A DNA stretch of 64,000 bases, taken from positions 39,742 through 103,741 of the forward strand of contig CACHMT010000004.1 in the NCBI GenBank assembly GCA_902581005.1, read 5' to 3'. Made by a program: the position numbers and the translations under genes. Origin of the DNA: an uncultured Alphaproteobacteria bacterium. Lineage in GTDB: Bacteria; Pseudomonadota; Alphaproteobacteria; Rhodobacterales; Rhodobacteraceae. Positions within the stretch are counted from its first letter, which is position 1. Each line of letters opens with the position of its first letter. Positions 1 through 9,969 of this stretch are shown piece by piece. The notes under the pieces were generated by a model. It searched no databases and was not told the origin of the DNA. It was given only the letters and a program-made list of their open reading frames with translations.

Positions 1-1
1 A

Positions 2-568
2 GGCATAACTGATATTCTTATCTCTCACGGACACTTTGACCATACGAATGATACTATAGAAATAGCTAAAGAAACTAATGCCCCCATTTATGGAATAGCA
101 GATCTAATGTCGTATTGGGAAGAGAGTGAAGGAGTAACTACAACTGGATTTAATAAAGGTGGAACTGTTAATCTTGGAAACGTTAAAGTTACTATGGTAA
201 ATGCTGTTCACAGCTCATCTATGATGAAAAATGGCCAGATAATGTACACTGGTGCTGAAGCTGGCTTTGTAATTGAGGGTGAAAATAACACAATTTATTT
301 TTCTGGGGATACCGACGTCATGGCTGACATGGAAATAATTAACGACCTTCACAAACCAAATATTGGCATTCTATCCTGTGGTGGACACTTCACTATGGAT
401 ATGAAAAGGGCAGCCTATGCAGCAAAAAAATATTTTAACTTTGAGAAACTAATCCCCTGTCATTACAAAACATTTCCTCTTCTCGAACAAAATGCTGATG
501 TTCTAACAGAAGAACTGGGCTCAAATATAGTTGTTGAGCCCGAAGTTATGAGCCCAATAGAGATCTAA
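2..568 (+). CDS. UPF0173-type metal-dependent hydrolase (metallo-beta-lactamase fold), 5' end outside window
   Basis: Frame 2 is open from the window edge (GITDILISHGHFDHTND...), joining the listed ORF at 107; HxHxDH motif and UPF0173-like C-terminus. Confidence 0.8.
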   Translation, partial: GITDILISHGHFDHTNDTIEIAKETNAPIYGIADLMSYWEESEGVTTTGFNKGGTVNLGNVKVTMVNAVHSSSMMKNGQIMYTGAEAGFVIEGENNTIYFSGDTDVMADMEIINDLHKPNIGILSCGGHFTMDMKRAAYAAKKYFNFEKLIPCHYKTFPLLEQNADVLTEELGSNIVVEPEVMSPIEI

Positions 569-578
569 TACTGCTATT

Positions 579-1091
579 TTATAGCTCCTTTGGGCAAATG
601 AATTCTTGAATCTTGAACATCGTATCGCCAGCGTGTGCCCACTTTTCTATCGTGGATGTAAGAGTACAAAAAGCGGCAGTAGGATATTTGTGTTCAACTC
701 TATTCAGTAAATTCGAGTTTTGCTCGGTGTCTGAGAGACGCAGAACTGTCTCTTGTATGGCTGGATTATGTCCCACAATAAGTACTGATGATATGTCATC
801 TTTTATTTTAGATATGAACTCCAACATCATATGATCGTCAAAAGTATAGAGATCTTTTTTATACATTATCTCTGTATCCTTAAGGGAGGGTTTTATGATT
901 TCAATTGTCTCCACTGCTCTTAAGGCGGTTGATGAGAATACACTATCAAAATTCTTATTCAAGGTTTCAAAGAAATCTTTCATAATTGTTGATGCTCTTT
1001 GCCCTTTATCTGCTAATCTACGGTCGTGATCAGACACCAGTGGAGAGGTCCAGTCTGATTTGGCATGACGTATAAAGGATAGAGATTTCAT
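579..1091 (-). CDS. SixA-like phosphohistidine phosphatase (histidine phosphatase family)
   Basis: LSFIRHAKSDW and VLIVGHNPAI motifs. Confidence 0.8.
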   Translation of the reverse strand: MKSLSFIRHAKSDWTSPLVSDHDRRLADKGQRASTIMKDFFETLNKNFDSVFSSTALRAVETIEIIKPSLKDTEIMYKKDLYTFDDHMMLEFISKIKDDISSVLIVGHNPAIQETVLRLSDTEQNSNLLNRVEHKYPTAAFCTLTSTIEKWAHAGDTMFKIQEFICPKEL

Positions 1092-1213
1092 TTTTTTATC
1101 AATTTCTTTTTATTCATTTCTTAAACCAATTGAAATTTTTCCAATTAGCAATAATTTCGACCAGTGTAAAACATTAAGATTACAAGTCGAGTTTTAACTA
1201 ATAGTTTCGACGA

Positions 1214-2065
1214 TTACAAACAATTGGAAGTAGAGTAATCAAATTCTGCAAGGGAAGCTAATCTATACTTGGTTCTTAAATATCTACTTTCAACAATTGT
1301 CGACTTCCACCAACAATATGACCCATGTCTCCATGCGAAAGCTGCCCTAATTTTTCTGTAACGCTCATATAAATCAGGCCGTTCAAGAAATTTCCAAAAA
1401 CTATTAAGGTCTTGTGCGGATAAGGGTGTTCCGTCCGCGAGTATCTGGAAACCTGGTGAAATAAATGAAAATATATCCTCACAGATATCTCCTTTTGCTG
1501 GTGTTTGCCAATCAATTAGCTTTATGCCACCTTTAAATTCACTTATCAAATTCTGCCTTATATCTCTATGTAAGAGTGAAAATTTTTTAACTGGTGAGAT
1601 CTGTTCCGGGTGTGGTCTTTTCACTTTAGGCAATTTTTGGCACTTTGCCAGAAATACATCTCCTTGTCTCAAAATTTCCGTTGGTTCACAACTGACCTCC
1701 TTAAATTTTTCAGGATTGATCTTCTCTTTTTCCAGAATAAGCTTTGCAACTGCCTTGATGTCATTGTGCCAAGGAACACCCTCAACATATCTGTAGGCGA
1801 TAATAGAAAGATCAGGCCATGATTTCACAAATTTAGGTGCAATATTTATCTGTTTCACAGTTTTAAGTGCCTTTTCTTCTTCCTGTAAAGAATTCTCAAA
1901 TAAAGATCCTGGAGGAACCTTGAGGTATTTTTTCAACACAATCTCCTGCGCTCCCTTATACCTCCAAACATGATTAGAGTGGCCACCAACCATCTTTATT
2001 AAATTTTCTTGGACATCTTCACTTTTATTTTTTGCCAGTGATACAACTATATTTTCTAAATCCAT
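1214..2065 (-). CDS. Aminoglycoside/choline-kinase-like phosphotransferase
   Basis: LLHRDIRQNLI...IKLIDWQ kinase-like motif pair. Confidence 0.6.
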   Translation of the reverse strand: MDLENIVVSLAKNKSEDVQENLIKMVGGHSNHVWRYKGAQEIVLKKYLKVPPGSLFENSLQEEEKALKTVKQINIAPKFVKSWPDLSIIAYRYVEGVPWHNDIKAVAKLILEKEKINPEKFKEVSCEPTEILRQGDVFLAKCQKLPKVKRPHPEQISPVKKFSLLHRDIRQNLISEFKGGIKLIDWQTPAKGDICEDIFSFISPGFQILADGTPLSAQDLNSFWKFLERPDLYERYRKIRAAFAWRHGSYCWWKSTIVESRYLRTKYRLASLAEFDYSTSNCL

Positions 2066-2272
2066 TGATGCTACTTATGTCCGACTTCTAACAATTTAAT
2101 AATTAACTTTATTAAATTGCGAAATACTTATCATAAAAAAAATTCATACGTGTACTTAATCTTCTCATTTGTGTGGATGACCCATCTGGTAGAAAAATGA
2201 CAAAGCACTTAAAAAACGCCTTAACTTAAAGGGGGATTTCATACATTTATTAACAATTGATATAAAAATTTG

Positions 2273-2301
2273 TTTACATAAAAATTTCATATTTCTGACA
2301 A
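2273..2301 (+). promoter_or_regulatory. Pho-box-like array upstream of ugpB
   Basis: TTTACAT-AAAA-ATTTCAT-ATTT-CTGACAA, heptamers at 11-bp period, 52 nt before ATG. Confidence 0.55.
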
Positions 2302-2352
2302 AATTTCTTAAAAATTCTTCAGCAACGTTGAGCTTTTGAAAGGATATATAGA

Positions 2353-3660
2353 ATGAAATTTATAAGGACTAAAGCAGTCGCACTTTTCTTGCTCTTTTTC
2401 TCGATATCGCCATCCTTCGCCAAAACAGAGATTCATTGGTGGTATGGAAATAGTGGGTTCTTGGGAGACGTAATTATAGAAATAGCGAAAAGATTTAATG
2501 AGTCTCAAGACGATATCGTAGTTATTCCTACTGGCAAAGGAAGTTATGAAGATAACTTATCGGCTACAATTGCAGCTTACAGAGCTGGAGACCATCCACA
2601 CTATACACAGGTCTACGATGCAGGCGCCGCTATCATGGTTGCTCAAGTGAAAAATGGAGTGGTAATTGGTTTTGAAGAAATGGGGGAAAAATACGGCATA
2701 GACGTAAATGCAGACAACTACATTCCCCAAGTAAAAAACTTTTATGCCGATGCTGATGGCAAAATGATTGGAGTACCCTTTAATAGTTCAACATGTATCA
2801 TGTATGCAAACATGGATATACTGAAAAAAGTTGGAGTTGACGTACCGACGACTTATGAGGAATTTGAAGAAATAGCTCAAAAGATTAAAGACGCAGGATA
2901 CATTCCGCTCGTTCAAAGTCATGATCCCTGGATTTGGACTGAAAACTTTTTTTCAAGGCACAATTTATTAATGACAGATGGAAACAATGGATTTGATGAC
3001 GTTCCAACCAAAACTTTGTTCTCTGAAACTCCGGAGTTTATAACTCATTGGACAAAGGTAAAAGAATGGCATGATAAAGGTTGGTATGCCTACAAGGGAA
3101 GAGGATGGGGTGATAACCAAGCTCCGTTTAACGCAGGTGAAGCGGCTTTTTGGTTTGGCTCTTCTGGTTCTTTTGGTGGAATAAAGGATTTACCAATTAA
3201 TTTTACTACCAATCAAATTCCTTACTGGAGCTCAATTACAGGCGGCAAGGCATATCCCACTTTTATCGGTGGCGCGGCAAACTGGATCTTAAATGGCCAT
3301 ACTGAAGAGGAATACGCTGCGCTAGCAAAGTTCATCAAGTTTATGGGCTCACCCGAAATGGACCTTTATTATCATAATACTACTGGTTATACAGTCGTGA
3401 CCAAAGGTGGTGGACAGCTTGCAGAAACAATAAATTTTTACAGAACTTCACCGTATCATAAAACCGCTCCAGAACAGTTAAATCTGGAAGGCGCAACTAT
3501 TCCTGGTGGATATAGGGCAGGAAATTGGCCACAAATAAGGGAGGTTATTTATGAGAATTTCCCAAAAATCTTGACTGGTGAGCTTTCAGTAGAAGAAGCT
3601 ATGAAAAGAACCGATGAAGGAGCATCAAAATTGCTTGCTCAGTTTGCTAAGACTTTGTAA
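2353..3660 (+). CDS. ugpB: sn-glycerol-3-phosphate ABC transporter substrate-binding protein UgpB
   Basis: Signal peptide, family 1 extracellular solute-binding protein sequence (EIHWWYGNSG...), followed by two permeases and a UgpC-like ATPase. Confidence 0.85.
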   Translation: MKFIRTKAVALFLLFFSISPSFAKTEIHWWYGNSGFLGDVIIEIAKRFNESQDDIVVIPTGKGSYEDNLSATIAAYRAGDHPHYTQVYDAGAAIMVAQVKNGVVIGFEEMGEKYGIDVNADNYIPQVKNFYADADGKMIGVPFNSSTCIMYANMDILKKVGVDVPTTYEEFEEIAQKIKDAGYIPLVQSHDPWIWTENFFSRHNLLMTDGNNGFDDVPTKTLFSETPEFITHWTKVKEWHDKGWYAYKGRGWGDNQAPFNAGEAAFWFGSSGSFGGIKDLPINFTTNQIPYWSSITGGKAYPTFIGGAANWILNGHTEEEYAALAKFIKFMGSPEMDLYYHNTTGYTVVTKGGGQLAETINFYRTSPYHKTAPEQLNLEGATIPGGYRAGNWPQIREVIYENFPKILTGELSVEEAMKRTDEGASKLLAQFAKTL

Positions 3661-3678
3661 GCCAATCAAAAATAATAT

Positions 3679-3707
3679 GGAGGGAGGGGTTTTCCTCCCT
3701 CCTTTTT
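3679..3707 (+). terminator. Intercistronic hairpin ugpB/ugpA (attenuator or 3' stabiliser)
   Basis: GGAGGGAGG-(6 nt)-CCTCCCTCC-TTTTT. Confidence 0.75.
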
Positions 3708-3711
3708 GCTA

Positions 3712-4590
3712 ATGAAAAAAGTACAATTTAAATCCAAATATACCCAATATATTTTTTTAGCTCCAACGCTAATAATTATATCAATTTTTCTTTATCTTCC
3801 TATAGTGCAAACGTTTAGAGATGCATTCACGACGCAAGATGCGTTCGGCTTCGGTAGGTTTTTTGCAGGATGGGACAACTTTAAATTTGTGCTATCAGAT
3901 CCCTCATATCTTGTAGCACTTAAATTCACTTTTATTTACATATTTGTCATAACTGTTATCTCTTGCTCTTTAGGGCTGTTATTGGCGGTTCAGGCCAATA
4001 AAGTTATACATGGAAAAAGCGCTTACAAGACCCTTTTGATTTGGCCGTATGCTATAGCTCCTGCAGTTGTTGGGGTAACTGCTCAATATTTTTTTAGCGA
4101 AAGGTTTGGTATCCTATATGCTCTATTTAATTCTCTATGGGGGTTTGACTGGACCGCAAATATTTTTGATGCCTATATCTACTTATTCATAGCGGGATCT
4201 TGGAAACAAATCAGCGCGAACTTTATTTTTTTTCTTGCCGGGTTGCAAACGATACAAAAATCAGTTATCGAAGCTTCTTTAATTGATTGCAGAAGCAGTC
4301 TGCGTCGGTTCTGGACAATCACTTTCCCCCTACTAATGCCAACAACGTTCTTTCTCGTGATTATCAATATCACTTATGGTTTTTTCGACACCTTCGGGAT
4401 TATTGATACTACGACGATTGGAGCGCCTTCAGGGGAAACTAAAACTCTAGTATATAAAGCATATATAGACGGTTTTCGAGGATTAGATTTGGGAGCTGCG
4501 GGTGCTCAGTCAATAATTATGATGCTATTAGTACTCATCATAACAATAATTCAGTTTCGTTACATAGAAAGGAGGATTCACTACAATTGA
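3712..4590 (+). CDS. ugpA: sn-glycerol-3-phosphate ABC transporter permease UgpA
   Basis: MalF/UgpA-like permease with EASLIDC-type EAA loop; ATG at 3712 preferred over the TTG at 3706. Confidence 0.85.
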   Translation: MKKVQFKSKYTQYIFLAPTLIIISIFLYLPIVQTFRDAFTTQDAFGFGRFFAGWDNFKFVLSDPSYLVALKFTFIYIFVITVISCSLGLLLAVQANKVIHGKSAYKTLLIWPYAIAPAVVGVTAQYFFSERFGILYALFNSLWGFDWTANIFDAYIYLFIAGSWKQISANFIFFLAGLQTIQKSVIEASLIDCRSSLRRFWTITFPLLMPTTFFLVIINITYGFFDTFGIIDTTTIGAPSGETKTLVYKAYIDGFRGLDLGAAGAQSIIMMLLVLIITIIQFRYIERRIHYN

Positions 4591-5441
4591 TGATCAATCG
4601 TCTTACTCAAATGTTTGCACACTTTATATTACTATTGGGAGTTTTACTTATGGTAATTCCTATTTGGCTAGCCTTTACAAGCTCAACCCATGATAATGTG
4701 ACCCTAATAACAGAAGGGATGCAGTGGTACCCAGGACCTCTATTTATCGAAAATTATGACGAGGTGTTGAACGAAAAAGGGGGGTTTTCAGAAGAAATAA
4801 CAGCTACTGGCATGCTGATAAATAGTTTTATAATGGGGCTAGGGATCGCCACACTTAAGGTTATTATTTCGATGATGGCTGCTTATTCACTCGTTTATTT
4901 CCGATTTAGATTAGCCACACCCATTTTCTGGTTTATCTTCATAACTTTGTTAGTTCCCTTAGAGGTCAGAATATTTCCCAGCTACAAAATTGTATCTGAT
5001 ATAGGCTTGACAAACAGCTATACTGGCCTCGTACTCCCATTAGTTGCCTCGGCAACTGCAGTTTTTTTCTTTAGACAATTTTATAAGTCAGTTCCTGATG
5101 AACTTCTTGAGTCAGCCAAGCTTGATGGAGCTAATAGCTGGAGATTTTTTATTGACTTTTTAGTGCCCCTTTCAAAAACGATGATTGCAGCGATGTTTAT
5201 TTTTATGTTTGTTTTTGGATACAGCCAATACTTATGGCCTCTTTTAATGACTACTGATGAGAAGTACTGGACAGTTGTAATGGGGATGAAATTAATCTAT
5301 GTCGAATTATACGAAGGTGTGTCTTTACCCAGAGTGGGGCAAAGGTTTGCGTATATTATACTATCAATAATACCGCCCGTTCTCATTGTTGTTTTGTTGC
5401 AACGTTGGTTTATTAAGGGTCTTATACAAACGGAGAAGTGA
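4587..5441 (+). CDS. ugpE: sn-glycerol-3-phosphate ABC transporter permease UgpE
   Basis: MalG/UgpE-like permease, ESAKLDGANSWRFF EAA motif, overlaps ugpA by 4 nt. Confidence 0.85.
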   Translation: MMINRLTQMFAHFILLLGVLLMVIPIWLAFTSSTHDNVTLITEGMQWYPGPLFIENYDEVLNEKGGFSEEITATGMLINSFIMGLGIATLKVIISMMAAYSLVYFRFRLATPIFWFIFITLLVPLEVRIFPSYKIVSDIGLTNSYTGLVLPLVASATAVFFFRQFYKSVPDELLESAKLDGANSWRFFIDFLVPLSKTMIAAMFIFMFVFGYSQYLWPLLMTTDEKYWTVVMGMKLIYVELYEGVSLPRVGQRFAYIILSIIPPVLIVVLLQRWFIKGLIQTEK

Positions 5442-6497
5442 ATGAGTTTTATAAACCTTAAGAACGTTGTAAAAGTATATCCAGATGGAACCCAGGCTAT
5501 TTTCAACTCTTCTTTATCGATTGAGAAGGGTGAATTAGTTGTCTTTGTTGGGCCCAGCGGTTGTGGAAAGTCAACATTACTTAGAATGATAGCTGGGTTA
5601 GAAGACGTAACGGATGGAGAAATAGACCTAGATGGAAACAGAATTAATGAAATAGACCCCTCTGAGAGGGATATAGCAATGGTTTTCCAGAATTATGCCT
5701 TATACCCCCATATGTCAGTCTATAATAATATTGCTTATGGCCTAAGAAGTAGAGGAATAAAAAAACTGGAAATAGAAGCACAGGTTACAAATGTTTCAGA
5801 ATTACTTCAAATTGGCGATCTATTGAGTAAAAAACCAGGTCAACTATCAGGAGGACAAAGACAACGCGTTGCCATGGGGAGAGCAATAGCTCGTGATCCA
5901 AAAGTATTTTTATTCGATGAACCACTTTCAAATTTAGACGCAAAACTACGGGTCCAGGTGCGACTGGAAATAAAAAAATTACAAAGAAAAATGGGAACGA
6001 CTAGTATTTTCGTTACTCATGATCAAACTGAAGCAATGACCCTGGGTGATCGATTAGTTGTTATGAATAAAGGAGTGATGGAGCAAGTGGGTACTCCAAT
6101 GGAAATTTATTATCACCCCAAAACTAAATTTGTAGCAGAATTTATCGGCACTCCTAGCATGAATTTCATCACAGGCAGTATAAAAGATAAGACCTTTAAA
6201 GCTTCGAGTTTCGCAATACCAGCTAAATATGAAGATAAAGATGATGTTATCCTAGGAGTGAGGCCTGAAGATATATCAATCACTAAAGCTACAACCGGTG
6301 TCAAATGTAAGGTGGAGCTTATTGAAAAACTTGGTTCGAGTACCGTCATATACTGTGTTGATATGAAGGAAAATCAACTTTGCGTAAGTACTCAATCACG
6401 TGCTAGCGTGGAGGTAGGAGACACCATACACATATCTACAAATAATAAAGCCTTGCATTTTTTTGATAGGGAAACTTCTAAAGCGTTAACTAAATAG
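5442..6497 (+). CDS. ugpC: sn-glycerol-3-phosphate ABC transporter ATP-binding protein UgpC
   Basis: Walker [25 protein letters not shown] signature, C-terminal TOBE-type region. Confidence 0.85.
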   Translation: MSFINLKNVVKVYPDGTQAIFNSSLSIEKGELVVFVGPSGCGKSTLLRMIAGLEDVTDGEIDLDGNRINEIDPSERDIAMVFQNYALYPHMSVYNNIAYGLRSRGIKKLEIEAQVTNVSELLQIGDLLSKKPGQLSGGQRQRVAMGRAIARDPKVFLFDEPLSNLDAKLRVQVRLEIKKLQRKMGTTSIFVTHDQTEAMTLGDRLVVMNKGVMEQVGTPMEIYYHPKTKFVAEFIGTPSMNFITGSIKDKTFKASSFAIPAKYEDKDDVILGVRPEDISITKATTGVKCKVELIEKLGSSTVIYCVDMKENQLCVSTQSRASVEVGDTIHISTNNKALHFFDRETSKALTK

Positions 6498-6680
6498 ATT
6501 TCTGTAAGCTTTTTCGCCTTATTATTGAAGAGAGACAAGGGCATCTTAGTTCATTTGACAAACAACAAAAGAATTAAATGCTAATTGTTTAATCTATAAG
6601 CATAGTTTGTACCCATACAAATAGGTAAAAAATAAGGACGATGTTTTGCTTGTTCTTGCTTTAAGTTACATTCCGTTGTC

Positions 6681-7508
6681 TTAAAAAGCCAGCCCTCTTT
6701 CGCTGAGATAAGAAAATGCTATTGGTATTTCTCCATAGTTTTTGAGTTCTAGGATTAAATGTGGGTTGCTCTCTAAGAAACTTAGGGATTGGAAAACAGA
6801 ATGCCAATTAATTGTTCCATTGCCGGGTGCTTGGTGTCGGTCTGCATAACCATCACCATCTTGAATATGAACATGCTTCAATAGATTGCCTGCGTCTTCA
6901 ACAAAAATATCGACGGGTGGGGCTTTAGAAGCAAGCCCTGCTATATGTGCATGCCCAGTATCTATCGAAAGCTTTAGAGAATTAGATTCAATGCTCTCAA
7001 CTAGCTGCCTTCTAGTCTGTGGATTGATATCCTTAATATTTTCCATAACCAACTCGACTCCTTCATTTTCTGCAATCTTTAGAGCTGGAGAAATAATTCT
7101 TGCTACTACGTCAAAGACTTGTTCCAATGCTCGCTTACCATTGTAGATATTGAATCTATTAAATTCGTGCCAGTTATCAAATGGTGAGTGCATAACCATT
7201 TGTATCGCACCGGTTTCTGCTGCTGCTTCTACCCCTTGACAAAGTCTTTTAGAGATTACTTTTGCAACCTCAGAGTCAAAGCAAGAAAAGTCTAAACCCC
7301 AAAATGGGCCATGCACCCCCAGTCTTCCATTAAACCCTTTCAGTTTCTTTTTAGCAGTTTGAGCAATATTTTTCCAATCTTCGTTTATGTAAATTTCATT
7401 GCTGACGAAATCTTGAAGTTCTAAATCTCTTTCATCATCGAATAACCAAGGTTTATGATTTTCAACTTCACTTATTGGCATTGCCGCCCCAATTTTAAAT
7501 GGTTTCAT
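6681..7508 (-). CDS. Sugar phosphate isomerase/epimerase-like (AP endonuclease 2 / xylose isomerase-like TIM barrel)
   Basis: TIM-barrel motifs (VMENI, LSIDTGHAHIAG, HVHIQDGDG). Confidence 0.65.
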   Translation of the reverse strand: MKPFKIGAAMPISEVENHKPWLFDDERDLELQDFVSNEIYINEDWKNIAQTAKKKLKGFNGRLGVHGPFWGLDFSCFDSEVAKVISKRLCQGVEAAAETGAIQMVMHSPFDNWHEFNRFNIYNGKRALEQVFDVVARIISPALKIAENEGVELVMENIKDINPQTRRQLVESIESNSLKLSIDTGHAHIAGLASKAPPVDIFVEDAGNLLKHVHIQDGDGYADRHQAPGNGTINWHSVFQSLSFLESNPHLILELKNYGEIPIAFSYLSERGLAF

Positions 7509-7695
7509 CTGAGATCTCCTTTTAAGGTCAGCATTTTCCAGTTTTATTACAAAAAAATGAAAATTTTATCAAAAATTTCTAATTATTTATGTCGCTTTTT
7601 TAAAATAAAATTTACTTATTAGTAAGCAAAAAAGATAAACTTCAATAATCGGATACAATGTTAAAAGACTAGAAAAGCAAAAGAGAAAAAATTGA

Positions 7696-8352
7696 ATGAC
7701 ATATAAAAAAAACATAGCAGAGTTTATAGGTACCTCTTTTTTATTAGGGACGATAGTCGGCTCAGGCATAATGAGTGAAAGGCTTTCAGCAGGAATTGAG
7801 TCTTTGGCTTTATTAGGAAATACCATAGCTACAGGGGCGATTTTATTTGTTATGATCACAATTCTAGCTCCAGTTTCGGGCGCTCACTTCAATCCAGCTG
7901 TATCACTAGTTATGCGTTTAAGAGGGAATCTTAATAATGTTGAGCTTTCTACATACTTACTTTCCCAAATAGCGGGATCAGTTTTTGGAACCTGGGTTGC
8001 TCATTTTATGTTTGATGTAAGTATCATACAATTTTCGTCAAAGATAAGAACGGGCTCACCAATTTATATTGCCGAGTTCGTTGCGACTTTTGGCCTAATT
8101 TTTACTATATTGCTAGGATCAAGATATAGTCCCAGAAAGGTACCCGCATTAGTAGGCTTATATATAACAGGTGCTTATTGGTTCACCTCTTCTACCAGTT
8201 TTGCTAACCCAGCAGTAACATTCGCTAGGACCTTGACGGATACATTTTCAGGCATTAATTTCTCTGATCTTCCCTTTTTTATATTATTTCAAGTATTAGG
8301 TGGAGTTTCTGCACTTACTGTTTGTAACCTAATTGAAAATGGTAGGAAATGA
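7696..8352 (+). CDS. MIP-family aquaporin resembling the AqpS-like group
   Basis: Two NPA motifs (AHFNPAVS, FANPAVTFAR), six-TM hydrophobicity, 218 aa. Confidence 0.75.
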   Translation: MTYKKNIAEFIGTSFLLGTIVGSGIMSERLSAGIESLALLGNTIATGAILFVMITILAPVSGAHFNPAVSLVMRLRGNLNNVELSTYLLSQIAGSVFGTWVAHFMFDVSIIQFSSKIRTGSPIYIAEFVATFGLIFTILLGSRYSPRKVPALVGLYITGAYWFTSSTSFANPAVTFARTLTDTFSGINFSDLPFFILFQVLGGVSALTVCNLIENGRK

Positions 8353-8426
8353 TGTTATGCGGTTGAATTAGGCGGACCTCTTATGTTTGTATACTATAAA
8401 AAGGCGCCCTAATTTACTCATTTAAG

Positions 8427-9113
8427 CTACAGCTTTTCGACCATCAGATGCCAATGCCATGAGTTTGGTTTATCATGTTCTTGCATAGTAAGCCGATTAA
8501 ATTCAAAATCCTTAAATATCGACGTTAATTCGTTGGCAGTACAATAATAATGAGGATGAGCCTTATCGCTTTCAGAGTCTGAATTGACAATCCAAGTGTT
8601 TGTGGAAATCTCTTTGCAATCGAATTCACTTTTTAAAAGGTCAATTCTTTTCTTAGGGAGCATGGTTCCATGAAACGTGCCTCCAGGTTTCAGTACTCTT
8701 TTTATCTCATTTACAGTATCGATTAAAATATTGTGATTACCATGGTAAATCACATTCCACGATAACACGTGATCGAAGTAATCATTAGCAAAGGGTAATT
8801 GATCCATTTTTCCAAGTACTGTTTTTATAGAAACACTTTTTTCTTTTCCTAACTGCTCAATAGAAGCAAGTCCACTTTCTGCTGCATCAAAAGCAGTAAC
8901 CTCACAACCGTTTTCCGCAAAAGGAAGGCTATGCCGGCCTACCCCGGCACCGAGATCTAAAACCTTTTTAGATGGCCCGATATTTTCGAAAGTTGCGAGC
9001 ACCTCTGGCTCAGCTACAGTCCATTTCTCGGTAACAATTTTATTATCCCATTCAGTATTCCAATACTGATACGCCGTATCTGTTTTTGACATTTTTCTAC
9101 CTTTCTTTTCCAA
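8427..9113 (-). CDS. Class I SAM-dependent methyltransferase
   Basis: VLDLGAGVGRHSLPFAENG SAM-binding motif I; ends 5 nt from the phnE-type gene, same strand. Confidence 0.75.
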   Translation of the reverse strand: MEKKGRKMSKTDTAYQYWNTEWDNKIVTEKWTVAEPEVLATFENIGPSKKVLDLGAGVGRHSLPFAENGCEVTAFDAAESGLASIEQLGKEKSVSIKTVLGKMDQLPFANDYFDHVLSWNVIYHGNHNILIDTVNEIKRVLKPGGTFHGTMLPKKRIDLLKSEFDCKEISTNTWIVNSDSESDKAHPHYYCTANELTSIFKDFEFNRLTMQEHDKPNSWHWHLMVEKL

Positions 9114-9118
9114 ATGCG

Positions 9119-9964
9119 TTATTTCCCACTCTTAACAGATCCATCAAGTATCTTTAAGCGAGCATAACTGCTAATTTGTTCTACGAACAATATTAAAACA
9201 AACATTAAGCCTATTACTACAACAGCTCTATCGTAAGCCATCCAATTAAAAAGACTGTTTAATTCCATTCCGATTCCACCAGCACCAACTAGACCTAACA
9301 CCACTGATCCTCTTACAGACTTTTCTAAGGCGAAAAGCGATGTCGTTATAAAGCCAGGCATGGCGGCAGGAATGATTGCTGAAAAAGTACTGTCTAGCTT
9401 TGACGCTCCACTACTCTCTATACCTTCAGCTGCACTCCTTTCAACATCCTCCATCTCTTCAGCAAAAAATCTACCTACAAATCCTATTGTGTCTATTGCA
9501 ATCGTTAATGTGCCTGCAAAAGCTCCAAGCCCTACAACCATTACAAATATTATTGCCCATACTAAATCAGGTATTGTTCGCATAAATGTTATTAGAAACT
9601 TTGCAACTACTTGAAGCATTCTTGCCGGGATGCTATTTCCGAATAAGCCTCTTGAGGCCATCAGCGCAAATAAAAAACCTACAATTATTCCTAAAAACGT
9701 ACCAAAAATTGCCATTTGAGCCGTCTCAATTAAGAGCAAAATATACCTGTTAAAATCATTCCAGCTTAATCTATGCTCGCTAATAGGAGGAAAGGCTTCA
9801 CTGAGAAACCTACCAATGTACTCACTGCTTCCAAATAATTTGCTAAAGGAAAAACCGGAGCCATCAAGAGCCCACACCATAATCAAAAAGAAAACAATAA
9901 TGGACATATATTGAAAGGATGAGATTTGTTCAAATCTTTTTGGGGTTTTCATTTTTTGGTTCAT
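9119..9964 (-). CDS. phnE: PhnE-type phosphonate/phosphate-family ABC transporter permease
   Basis: PhnE-family sequence (RTIPDLVWAIIFV, VLGLVGAGGIGMEL). Confidence 0.8.
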   Translation of the reverse strand: MNQKMKTPKRFEQISSFQYMSIIVFFLIMVWALDGSGFSFSKLFGSSEYIGRFLSEAFPPISEHRLSWNDFNRYILLLIETAQMAIFGTFLGIIVGFLFALMASRGLFGNSIPARMLQVVAKFLITFMRTIPDLVWAIIFVMVVGLGAFAGTLTIAIDTIGFVGRFFAEEMEDVERSAAEGIESSGASKLDSTFSAIIPAAMPGFITTSLFALEKSVRGSVVLGLVGAGGIGMELNSLFNWMAYDRAVVVIGLMFVLILFVEQISSYARLKILDGSVKSGK

Positions 9965-9969
9965 ATCAA

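Noticed and set aside
2-568. Metallo-beta-lactamase-fold protein as a missing PhnP
   Set aside because: The sequence resembles UPF0173 hydrolases, it is 17 kb from the C-P lyase genes and lies outside the phosphorus block.
8427-9113. ArsM arsenite methyltransferase
   Set aside because: The SAM motif and the spacing of cysteines do not look like ArsM; only a generic class I methyltransferase is supported.
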